A stretch of 64,000 nucleotides of DNA from the NCBI GenBank assembly GCA_037783415.1, contig JAZGTN010000026.1, positions 3,555,001 to 3,619,000 on the forward strand. The letters are read 5' to 3'. Below are positions 54,760-64,000 of the stretch, piece after piece; position 1 is the first letter of the stretch, and every line of letters starts with the position of its first letter. Under the pieces are notes generated by a model. That model worked only from the letters and a program-made list of their open reading frames with translations. It did no database searches and was not told the DNA's origin. This stretch comes from Leptasterias polaris. Its lineage: Eukaryota > Echinodermata > Asteroidea > Forcipulatida > Asteriidae. Made by a program: the position numbers and the translations under genes.

Positions 54760-54970
54760 GGTGGTAGGGCAGTTAGATTGGCGTAGTGGTACCTTTTCTT
54801 GCCTTTCACCACTAGGACCCTGATTCTAATACCATTGGGGGCACTTTTTGCATTGGGTTTTCAGTCCCTACCAGATTCCAGTGGGTTTCCCTTGAATAAT
54901 TCGCTGGAGTTTCCTCCCACATCTAAAACTGAAACTTCCTTCTTTGTCTTCTCTCCATGGGGTTCTTGGC
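54760..54970 (+). repeat. tRNA-derived SINE (family B)
   Basis: TTGGCGTAGTGGTACC resembles an A box, followed by CTGATTCTAATACC, then GGGTTTTCAGTCCCTACCAG and a TCCTCCCACATCTAAAACTG tail shared with 36065-36215. Confidence 0.6.
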
Positions 54971-55098
54971 TAGAATAGTGATTAAGTTCACTTTTCTGAG
55001 AGTCTTTGGCTTCACAACCAGAGTTAATAAATGAAGTTGTATAAGAGTATTATTCCGCCCTTGTAAATAAAGTACAGTTGCAGTTGTCAACTCAGACC

Positions 55099-55104
55099 TT
55101 TATT
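55099..55104 (-). terminator. Possible polyadenylation signal (AATAAA)
   Basis: TTTATT on the plus strand gives AATAAA on the minus strand, about 62 bases after the stop codon of the candidate exon at 55166-55414. Confidence 0.4.
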
Positions 55105-55165
55105 GGCACTATTCTTGTGTAGACTTGTGTAAGATAAGAACTAGGAGGAGTACATCGGGCATCCA

Positions 55166-55414
55166 TCAGTCTCTACAAATTACATCGGCTTCAACCAAAC
55201 AATATCCACTGGACTGTGATGACACAGGACCCCAGTGCCCTAACCCCCACTGATTGTATTTGTAGATTGGGCCCCCCTTGGCAGCTGTGCAGGCAACGCT
55301 CGGTACAATCAGTGAATCGGCGCTAGCGATCGACTTTCTCTCATATGCTTCGATGGGAATCTCCGTTTGCAATTCAAGGTTCGCATTGATGAAGTCTGGT
55401 GCGTAAAGAAACAC
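55166..55414 (-). CDS. Possible terminal exon of an unknown gene in XYLT intron 2
   Basis: On the minus strand an AG acceptor (TTCACCGATACAG) precedes an 82-codon frame: VFLYAPDFINANLELQTEIP, IEAYERKSIASADSLIVPSV, ACTAAKGGPIYKYNQWGLGH, WGPVSSQSSGYCLVEADVIC, RD, then TGA (55168-55166). The composition, with balanced hydrophobic, Gly, Cys and Trp residues, looks like real protein. An AATAAA follows at the right distance. I do not recognise the family. It could be the last exon of a nested gene, an exon remnant of a dispersed pseudogene, or a chance frame. Confidence 0.4.
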   Translation of the reverse strand: MFLYAPDFINANLELQTEIPIEAYERKSIASADSLIVPSVACTAAKGGPIYKYNQWGLGHWGPVSSQSSGYCLVEADVICRD

Positions 55415-56644
55415 CTGTATCGGTGAAGTCAGAGGGGGATTGAGTTTACTGTGTGGGAGGGAACATGACAGGTGTTAATATGTGGACTTTAGGAACGAAG
55501 CGGAATTGGGGGAAAAGGACTTTTGAGCAGGGACGGAAAGGAGAGTAAGTTGAAGCAAGCATAGTTTATACCCTCCAGGTAAAATAGAGAGCTGTGTTGC
55601 TTATAGATGTAACTTCATTTATATGTAGACACTGACCCCTGGCTATTTTAGCAAACTGAGAGAACCCAAAGTTTGATTTGGTGTACAACACTATAATGGC
55701 ATCTCTGATTCTGAAAGAAGTCCAAACAATGAGAGACTTGACTTGAAGTTCTTGATTTACCATGCAGCAAACTTGTTTGTGTCTGGAACAACGGGGGAGA
55801 TGGATCATTTTGCAGGAATTCAGGAAACATTTCAAGTTGAAGAATAAGGAGAAAGTTGATCAGGAGTCACCAGGTGTGGGCCCAGCAGGGCCGAGGTCGG
55901 CCCCTGACAGATTGTCTTGATTAAAGAGTTATGAAAATAGAGCTATCAAAATGAGATTGGATAACAAAAACAGTGTGAATTGATTTGTTTCTGAAAGAGA
56001 GAGCCCTGGGTAGCAACTTAATTTAACAAAGAACGGTGGGAATTAAGATCCTGGGGTTTGCATCTCAGTGGAATTATGTCACAGTGGTATTTAGTTGAAA
56101 ATATCAGTCTGGTGCATGATGTTTGTAAAGGTCATATTCATAGTGTGTCAATTCATTAGGAATTCAGCTTTATCTTTAGCAGACAAATACGACCCTATAT
56201 CATTGTCATGTGATAATGAATGTGCTATTCTGGGCTGGTTTTATAGATAGATCCTGTGACCCTGAAGTATTGTACATTGGATGATTTAATAATGTAGGTA
56301 TTTGGTGTGCATTTTTCAGCAAGTACACATAGTGGCTTAAAAGTACATGTGACATGACAACCTGGTTAGTCTTCACAGCAAGGTTTTCTTCTGCTTAGTT
56401 CAAGGTTGTACGTGCTTTTTAAATGTTTATAATTTTTTATGGAAGTTGCCCATTACAATGCACAAAAGACCACTTGAGATGCGGGCTACACTAAATTAAG
56501 TTAAAAATTAAGTTAAAAGCAACCCATTCACAATAGGCTTCAACTGGGACAGATTAGTTTAAAAGCAAGAAGATAAATTGTTGAGATAATTGTTTTGTTG
56601 AGCAACATGTACTGTCCTCTGTAAAGTGTGTTTGTTCATCTTAA

Positions 56645-57408
56645 TGCTCCGTATTTTTGACCGCGTGAGGGCGCTCTCAAAAATATTTGTATCACTTCCG
56701 GGGGTATATGCAATTATCGTCTGCTCAGCTCTGTGTAGTTTTAACATCGGCGTTATGTGCGCGGTATAGTTTTTAGTTGCTTCTTAGTTTTTAGTTGTTT
56801 GCGGAGAACATTTGGTAGGCCTTGCTGTGAATGTGATAGTGTCTGGATTGGTTGTGACCAGTTCGTAAATTAAAAAACTTTCCTGCCAGGACCGTGACGG
56901 CAGCCTGACCGTGGTGGAGAGTCTTGCCACTTTCTGTCTATATAATTATGAGACAAAAAGACATCCCAGGTGCACAACTTGACAACCTCACTGCAGCATT
57001 AGTTATTCAGTTCAAACATTGGTTCTGGGATGTCTTCTTGTCACACACAAATCCAGACACAATACATTAACGCTAGCAACTGCAAGGACTAATTACCAAC
57101 TGTTCTCCGCAAAAGAAGAGTAGGGCCTAAAGACTGCTTCAAATACTTCCCCCTAACAGTGAAAGACTGGAACACATTGCCATCAGACATCATATCCGTC
57201 ACGGACAATAAGATCTTTAAAGGAGCCGTTATAACCCACCCTAGAAGCAACTAAAAACTATACCGCGCACAATAGAAGTGATGACAGAACGCCAGCCGAT
57301 GTTAAAACTGTACACAGAGCTGAGCAGACGGTAACTGCATAATTATACCCCCGGAATTGAAAGAAATATTTTTGAGAGCGCCCTCACGCTGTCAAAAATA
57401 CGGCGCAT
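56645..57408. mobile_element. TTAA-flanked inverted-repeat element with LINE 3' sequence
   Basis: The left arm (56645 to about 56800: CCGTATTTTTGAC, GTGAGGGCGCTCTCAAAAAT, CTGCTCAGCTCTGTGTA, GCGCGGTATAGTTTTTAGTT) is mirrored by the right arm (about 57243-57408). TTAA precedes the element and follows it, with one extra T on the right. A further inner hairpin (AGACATCCCAGG ... CTGGGATGTCT) lies at 56960-57035. TTAA flanks would suit the piggyBac type, but no transposase is present. Confidence 0.65.
57102..57254 (+). pseudogene. C-terminal fragment of a non-LTR retrotransposon polyprotein
   Basis: Fifty codons read VLRKRRVGPKDCFKYFPLTV, KDWNTLPSDIISVTDNKIFK, GAVITHPRSN then TAA. The pattern 'R-x3-FP-x-T-x-x-x-WN-x-LP ... 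FK' is the usual C-terminus of many animal LINE reverse-transcriptase proteins. Only this tail is present, so it is a captured or truncated fragment. Its stop codon abuts the start of the inverted arm. Confidence 0.65.
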
Positions 57409-59064
57409 TTAACATAGAAAGAAAAAGAAAATTCAAACAATAGGACTCTGGCACACATTACAACCTCGCTGTGAAGATTTGCCATAAAGGAAAGACTAAT
57501 CGAAAAGTTCTAGTTCATGCGGCAAAGTTTTTGAAATCAAAAGCTCTTTTGAAACTGCAGAGCCATTTCTCAAGAAACAAAACCCCAGGAACTTCCTGGG
57601 GAATTTTAACCCCACCGCCACCCCATGGTCAATTCAGATTTGATGCTATTTTCCCATAGAAAAAGAAAATTACCACTCAGTGTGATAACACTGGTGTTTT
57701 CTTGTTTAAAACTACACCCAAGTATGGGGTAACTATTTCCATTGAGTCTGCAAGGGTTTAGTAGTTCCATTGTAGAAATGTCAACATCATTTTTACGAGA
57801 ATTTTCTGGGAAAGTGGCCTATTGTGAAAGGGGCTTTTTTGAAAATATCAAGGCCATGTCATTAAGCACTGAGTAGAATTGAATTATTAACCCCAGACTA
57901 CAGTGGAGATGCTACATGTTCACCATGCAGCAATTCTACAGTGCCAACCCAGTCTACCAAAATGTACAATTAAATAACAAAAACAAGACTGGTTGGCACC
58001 AAGGTAAACTTTGCTATGTCAAATGACAACACTGCCTCGAGAATACAAATTTCACATCGGTAAAGACCCAACATACCAGCAGGAATTAGCTCAAATTTTT
58101 CCCACCAAATTCTTTTTGTGTAAAAGGGACTGAAAGTTGTGGAACCTGAGTCTTTAGTTTCCTCAACTTGTCAATTTTGGAGGGATATTCTGAAGGGCAG
58201 CAAGTTAATTTACCATTAACCGTCAACTATGCATAAAAAAGTATTAACTGGTGAAATGTAATCCAAATTGTCAATACTAAACCATCAGTGCATGCATATA
58301 GTGTTGTTGATTAGATTAATGGTTTTTGACATGTTTTAATAGACAGTCAAAAGATGGTTGGCATCATTGAGAGGACCATTGCAGCCGTGTCATGGGATGG
58401 TTTTATCTGCTGTTTTGTTGTCAATAGAAACCAATCCCTGTGCTGTATGCATTGCATAATTTGTTGCTTTGCTCAGTGATGCATTTTACCATGGGGACTG
58501 TTTGTCTCATACACAATGCGCTTTATGTGATTAATGACCACCCATTATTTTTCCCAACTCCAGCACTGCGGGAGAAAAAATACAACAAAACACTTAGCGA
58601 GGTTCTTTTTGTAATAAAGGAAGACTTATTCATGAAATTGATATGCTAAAATTGGAGACTGAAAGAGATAACAGTTCATTGATTATGTCTCCATCACAAC
58701 ATTGCATTTTGTCCGCAATACCTTAACCCTTCCCTGCATTGAGTTTCCTAGATTTGTGATTCTCCATCGCAAAACTGGACGAACTCAAGGTTCATTAGCT
58801 AACAAATTCCATGAAATGAATTTGGCAGTAGATGTTGTGGTATTAGAGGTAATTTGAGTCTAAGCTGAAGTCCATTTGTACCGCTTGATTGACAAATGCA
58901 AATATTGTCGTTTAAATTGTCTCTTCAGTCAAGTGTGTGTAGGCATTTGAATGTAGGTACTTTTTTACACTACACAAAGACTTAATACAGATTGGAGGTT
59001 TTATAAAATAAGGTCCACTCAGAAATAATTTGTTTAAAAGAATCTTTGTTTTTTCTCATTTCAG

Positions 59065-59584
59065 GAGAAAGAAAACCACATAAAAAAATTCACCAACCCA
59101 CCAGGCACAAAGAAGTCCATTCGGAAGACCCCAACTTTAGGCATCTTTAAAGATGTCATGGTGCAGTTTAAGAACTCCTCTAGTCAAGTGAAGAAAACAT
59201 TGAAGGACAATTCATTACCACTGGATAGAAGGAGAAAGGTCTCAAAGTCTAAACTTTCAAAATTCAAGTCGGAGACAGATGTGGAGCAGCTTGATGTGGA
59301 CAACATCAAGAAGGACGATAACGCTGACGCCAAGAGTAAGGAGGTGGCCCCTGATGTTGAGAAACAGCACTACCGCAGCACCATGGTCCGAGTAACCCCA
59401 ACTGGAAATATCACCATCCAACTAGAGTATTTTGCCAAGTGTGCCGTAGAAGGGCGCGATGCCATCTCAGCGCTGGGTAGGGCAACTACACCACAGTGCA
59501 AACAGAAAATTGCTGATACTGTCTGTGATATGCCCAAAGGATCTCTGTATCCCACCAGGCTGCCTAGATACTGTTCCTTAGAAG
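59065..59584 (+). CDS. XYLT: Peptide O-xylosyltransferase, exon 3 (stem and start of the conserved region)
   Basis: Acceptor TTCTCATTTCAG and donor GAAG|GTACAT (phase 1). The exon gives residues 111-283. Most is a lysine-rich, poorly conserved stem, followed by the conserved motif CAVEGRDAISALGRATTPQC, then KQKIADTVCDMPKGSLYPTR and LPRYCSLEG. Human XYLT2 has [20 protein letters not shown] followed by a similar Cys-containing block. Cys spacing is retained. I chose 59065 and not the internal ATG at 59158 because the 31 preceding codons are open, start at a good AG acceptor and keep phase with exon 2. Confidence 0.93.
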
Positions 59585-60407
59585 GTACATACACTCAGTC
59601 AACAATGGCTTTGTTAAGATTACAAAATGGTTACTTGTAGGTTACAGAATGGCTATTGTAACTGCATGGGGTTACAGAATGGCTAACGGAATGGCTGACT
59701 GGGGGTTACAAAATGGCTGACTGGGTTACAGAATGGCTAATTCTATTTTCAGAATTGCTATGTTTCCAATACAAAATGGCTAGCAGTGGGTTTAGAGAAA
59801 GGCTGATTGTGGGTTACAGAATGGCTGATTGTGGGTTACAGAAAGGCTGTAGGCTGGAGGTTACAAAAAGGCTGATTGATTTGTATAATGGCTAACTGTT
59901 GGTTAAAGAATGGCTAAGTGTAGGTTTTCAGAATGGGTACTTGTGGGTTACAGAATGGCTAAATTTGGACCACAGAATTGCTGAATAGGTTATAAAATGG
60001 CTAACAAACTGTAGATTACAGAATGTCACTGTAAATGGGGTTACAGAATGGCTTACTGAATTACATAATGGCTGACTTGGATACAGAATGACTGACTGGG
60101 TTACAGAATGGCTATCTCAACATAAGTTACAAAATGGTTACCTTTAGGTTACAGAATGTTTGTGAACTAAGAGCTATAGGAGGCTATAGATCACCTTGCT
60201 CAATAATCCCAATGCTCCTTTCAGTACACGTTTTGCAGCATCTTCTCATGGCCTATGAATAATTCAAGCCCTATAAAACATCTTAGTCACCTTCCCTTGT
60301 TAACCATTTAATGTCTCTGATAAATACTGTTGGTGGATTTTTTGTTTTACAGAATTTCCATTGGCCTTATAAATGTTTGACCAACTTAAATTGTGTGCAA
60401 TCTGTAG
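59585..60407 (+). other. XYLT: XYLT intron 3, with degenerate 'GGTTACAGAATGGCT' repeats
   Basis: Between 59637 and 60150 the motif GGTTACAGAATGGCTAA or close variants (TTACAAAATGGCTGA, TTACAGAAAGGCTG) recurs about 20 times at uneven spacing of roughly 17-35 bases. It appears to be an old, drifted tandem array confined to this intron. The intron ends TGCAATCTGTAG. Confidence 0.75.
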
Positions 60408-60577
60408 GAAAGGCAGAGAATGAGATTGAGGATAATCCGAGGTATAAGATCGTTGATGGGAAGCCAGTGCGTATTGTCTACATGTTAGTGATTCATGGGC
60501 GAGCTTTACGCCAGGTCAAGAGGCTCATCAGGCTGCTGTTCCACACTGACCACTACTTCTACATTCACGTCGACTCG
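60408..60577 (+). CDS. XYLT: Peptide O-xylosyltransferase, exon 4 (start of the GT14 catalytic domain)
   Basis: The exon rebuilds [22 protein letters not shown] and then [38 protein letters not shown], ending at TCG|GTAAGT, phase 0. Human XYLT2 has [20 protein letters not shown] and then FFYIHVDK. This is the start of the Branch/GT14 domain, with the HGR and YIHVD motifs that line the UDP-xylose site. The following exons (RSDYLHREV..., WGGASLL...) are not in the window, so the gene is cut by the right edge. Confidence 0.95.
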
Positions 60578-63500
60578 GTAAGTACACATTATGGGAACGG
60601 AATTTTCCTTACACAGATTTACTGTTTCTGTTTATATCTAACCATCTTTATTTAGGGTTACCCATCCAACAAGATAATCATTTGGGGGCCTCATGAGAAT
60701 AACATAAGAAAACAACTAGAGGTAACAAAGTAAGTAACAAAACCTTGTGATTAAACTAAAGGTTAAGTAGAGGGACATGAATAAATCTAGGGGAAAAAAG
60801 GGTATAAAAGAGGTCAACAAAAAACAGTACCTAATTCACCATCACATGTTAAGTTGCAGGGGCACCTTACGGCAAGTTACAATGGCACTGGGGCAAGTTA
60901 TGTCTACAAGTACAATGTAGCAAGTTACATACATGTTAAACCAGTGCACCGCGGCAAGTTACTTAAGTGCATCGCTGCATGTAACATTACAAGTGCAAGA
61001 AATATTCATGTGTATGCAAGTGCCACACAGCAATTTCCAAAGGCATACTCCATGACAGCATTTGCTTTGACTGCTGCTTGACTATATCCACTCTGTCATA
61101 TCCAAACATACAGAGCTCACTTCTCGAAATGTCAGACCAATCAACAACAACCAATTGATTTTAAGACTACCTGATTTCCCGTCTGTGGGGAGTGGGGGGT
61201 TCGTCTATGGTGGCAATTTTGCCCCTCTTCATGTAAACCGATCTGTCTGCAACTGTTTCTTCGATCGCCAGAGATATAAATACCCAGTGTGATGGAATCC
61301 GATAACTGATTTCTGAAATAACTTGGTCGAGCTTGGTCTGATTTTGCAATTTCAACAGATAATACTAAGCCCCGACTGACGTTGTCTAAAGCTCATTTAA
61401 GGATTTGTTTTTGACGCATGAGTTGTTGCTACTGTGTACTGAAACCTGCAGTCAATAAGGTTAAAGATTGGAACATGGTTTGTATCGTTCAATGAGTTAC
61501 GCTTTGTCCTTGCAAAATAAATAACTATTATTATTGTATTTATAAGTATTTTTTTCTGACCTTTTCTGAGCTTCTGCAGTAAATGTTTTCCTTTGAAAAT
61601 ATAGTTGCCACTATGAAACCCTTACTTAAACTTAAAGGAAATACAAAGATTCACAGAATTAGCACCAATTATAATTAGCAGGATATGATGTTGTCGCGTT
61701 AGAAATAAATATGAGTAGGCATTCAACCGTGATTCGCAGAGCCTCGGCCGATCGTCTGCCATGGTGTGCCTCCCATTGAATGCAAATGATAAACAACGGT
61801 GGAAGTCTGTCCATTCTTGTATAACACATTTGTTCAACAACAGAAAACAAATTTGGAATAGGGAGGGTGGGGGGTTACACAATAACCCCGGGAAAAGGGA
61901 TAACTTGAGGCATAATTTCCAATACCTGTGTCTGTCCCTCTTGGTACGGGTGAAATAAAAGCGTATGGATATTTCTGTCACTCGTCCGGCTGCCAACAAA
62001 AAATTGAGGATGCTCTGGTCAGAATAACCTGTCCCTGGTTAAGACAGTCCAGAAAAAAAATTTGGAGATATATATTTACGCATCTGACTTGAAGTGGTTA
62101 ATAGTATCAAGTTTTACTGCTTTAAATTGTTCCATTGTTAGGAACAATGTTCACATTTTTGTAGTAAATAAGCCAAAGGTTGAATCCAGCATTGAATTGA
62201 TGTGACACTCCAAATTATGTTTCTTTGTTGTTATGTTTAAATCATGGATGATTTTAAACAATTGGTATGAACATGGCAGACAGAATTTATCTATCCAAAC
62301 AGGACTGTGTGCATGGTGTACTGGTAGCAAAGCTTGATGATGGGAAGTCACTCAAGCAAACAAATTTAGCCCCTGGCATCATTTACTCCACATCCTATCC
62401 ACGTTTCCAGATAGAAACATCACCAGAAGCAATAAAAACACTTCCAAGTAAATATTTTGACATTTTGTTTGTTTTTAGGACCCACTAGTGTGTCAGAACC
62501 CCCAGAGCGCTTTTGTTCTACCTTTTATAAATTTTATCTGTCTGTTCTTGCAGTAAACATTGCCTTGTGCGCTTGAGTGGGCAGATTTGCAATCAAAATA
62601 CCAGAGCGTCTGCCAGTCCCAATTTGAAATAAGAAGCTCAAAATACAAATTAATTTATGTCATCCATACGGAAGTTTATTAGATAGATTCTGCCGCCATT
62701 GTAGCTCATGGTTTTGTAAGACCACACTGTGATGGCAAAGGGAAAAAGTCGGGCCAGACCACCCATGTATAAAACTGATTGAATATTAAGTTAACATATC
62801 GTGCTAATTTTATAAATGTCTGTAAATAAGTTTAAAGAATCAAGAGATTTGTAGAAACACAAACTTTTAATAGAGTAACATCTCTTGCTCTGAGATGCAC
62901 TGTACTCGTTGAAATACTTTATCAGGCTTTATAGTCTTCTTCTGTTTTCTGATGTATTTGTCCTCAGAAAAATCAGCAAAATTGTTACATGTAGTCTGAC
63001 AAAAAAACCTGTGCCATATGTATAGGTCAGCCCTTGTACAATACTCAATAAATTGTCCCTACTTTTTCCCAAGAACTACATAATATCATTCCTGTTTACA
63101 AATACTGAATAGAGCGCTTTTAGGTAAAGTTACTGTTTGTGAAACCATGCACTTCCTTGCGCAGCAAATCCACTGATAGAGGGCGTTCGCAACTAAAAGG
63201 TCAAGATGATGTTCTATGTGTTGGTGATGGAATAAGTCCGGTTTTCGTAACAGCGCTGGCTGTCGTTCGATGGTTTGTTTAAATAGTGTGTGAATATCCA
63301 CAGCGGATGTGCGGATAGAAGGTATTTTAATAGTCACGTGATAAGGAATAACAATGTCTTGCATAAAGACTAATGGTCAATCGATTTTTCATGAAAGAGT
63401 TGATATTTTACCATTAAATTAAGCCAGAAAAGTTTTTATATTCATCAATATTACCCTTCATCAATGTGTAAAGCACTGTATACTCTGCTTTTTAGAGTCC

Positions 63501-64000
63501 TGTTGAAAACACACAGGCATACTATTTGTGAGGGAATTTGAACCTCTGACTCGCCAATATTTAGAACAGATGTCTTACCATTAGACCACCGTGCCCGGTG
63601 ACAAGAGGCCACTTCAAATCATGTTATTATCAGGTACCTTAAACAAAAATGAATGCAATTATTGTCTTTTAAATCCCATGGTGTGTTTCAAGAATTAATC
63701 CTGCTTACATAACGTGTACATGTAAGGTGTTTCCTGTTACATGTAGTTTTAATTTGCCAGCCACCATAAACCTATGTGAGTTCATGAACCATGAGCCCAT
63801 AATCTGAATTCATTCATCTCTTTTTTGATGTTTGGCCTTTTACTCAAAATCATATTGTGATGAAAAATAACAACCATCTGGAAGCAGAACACTTTGCTCT
63901 TAAAGTGTGTCTTTTCCTCAAGCGATTGGTTTTGAAAATCTCTTCGTTTTTTGAGAGAAGCTTTTTGCAAAAAGAAAAAAAAATGTCAATGATCAGATTT
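60578..64000 (+). other. XYLT: XYLT intron 4 (incomplete)
   Basis: I searched for the next conserved xylosyltransferase segment (SDYLHRE..., WGGASLL, DFFINLS) in all plus-strand frames by eye and did not find it. The region is AT-rich, with CAAGTTAC repeats at 60865-60965 and a tRNA-derived SINE at 63525-63600. Confidence 0.6.
63525..63600 (-). repeat. tRNA-derived SINE or tRNA-like sequence
   Basis: The minus strand reads GCACGGTGGTCTAATGGTAA (A box) and GAGGTTCAAATTCCCTCAC (B box) about 30 bases apart. Acceptor-stem pairing is not convincing, so I favour a SINE over a functional tRNA gene. Confidence 0.5.

Larger units (their letters stand above)
34561..59064 (+). other. XYLT: XYLT intron 2 (about 24.5 kb)
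   Basis: The intron runs from GTAGGTTC to TCTCATTTCAG. It contains the 21-bp minisatellite (39839-42097), several MITEs, SINEs, a 1.5-kb Tc1-type element, the 42-bp-unit foldback, the LINE-containing element and one possible minus-strand exon (55166-55414). A C18-20 run and an AAAAT microsatellite are at 34711-34790. Stretches 34800-36000, 36220-37600, 43700-45900 and 57410-59060 show no supported feature beyond those listed separately. Confidence 0.7.

Noticed and set aside
60656..60729. Possible XYLT exon (GGTTACCCATCC... before GTAAGT).
   Set aside because: It has AG and GT signals, but 74 bp breaks the phase and the translation (GYPSNKIIIWGPHENN) does not resemble the expected SDYLHRE segment.
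62267..62488. 73-codon plus-strand frame (MNMADRIYLSKQDC...).
   Set aside because: No family recognised, no clear splice sites matching XYLT phase, and no homology to the expected next catalytic segment.
63525..63600. Functional tRNA gene.
   Set aside because: A and B boxes are present, but acceptor and anticodon stems do not pair convincingly and a SINE tail follows.

Overview
This is animal nuclear DNA: AT-rich, low gene density, split genes with GT/AG introns (0.1 to 24 kb) and abundant short mobile repeats. Several repeat families resemble ones I remember from echinoderm genomes, such as a family ending with a 'TTTCACAGGTTTGTTATTT' block and a 'TTTCATAGAGCTGCTTAAGC' family. An echinoderm, perhaps a sea star, is my best guess (moderate confidence, from memory, not checked by search).

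Recognised genes, left to right. (1) Three minus-strand coding exons (910-2295) of a B3GNTL1-like family-2 glycosyltransferase; the rest lies off the left edge and the first exon was not found. (2) A complete two-exon plus-strand ADPRM gene (8425-9950), 342 aa. (3) A complete three-exon minus-strand gene (13043-17222) for a small secreted protein with a farnesoic-acid-O-methyltransferase-like (Methyltransf_FA) domain. (4) Head-to-head with it, a plus-strand pseudogene of the same family (18371-20400) with frameshifts, a stop codon and a mobile element in its last exon. (5) The first four coding exons (22290-60577, first 340 residues) of a plus-strand peptide O-xylosyltransferase (XYLT1/2 ancestor type), with a tiny 63-bp second exon and introns of 12 and 24.5 kb; the rest lies off the right edge. 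(6) A possible minus-strand terminal exon of an unknown gene inside XYLT intron 2 (55166-55414).

The rest is repeats. The most striking is a 2.2-kb element (13811-16029) with inverted repeats of roughly 490 bp that carries scrambled ribosomal DNA (18S and 5.8S fragments plus probable spacers). It sits in a tRNA-derived SINE, inside intron 2 of the Methyltransf_FA gene. Others are: a 1.1-kb foldback element (52695-53793) whose arms carry 5 and 7 copies of a 42-bp unit; a 2.25-kb minisatellite of about 107 units of 21 bp without net length change (39839-42097), containing a 798-bp higher-order duplication; a TIR element with a decayed THAP domain (24628-25593); a TTAA-flanked inverted-repeat element holding a LINE C-terminus (56645-57408); and a 166-bp MITE whose empty site is preserved in a neighbouring tandem copy (3561-3726).

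The genes do not form a pathway. XYLT starts glycosaminoglycan chains in the Golgi, the B3GNTL1-like protein is a predicted glycosyltransferase, ADPRM is a cytosolic nucleotide diphosphatase, and the Methyltransf_FA protein is predicted to be secreted.
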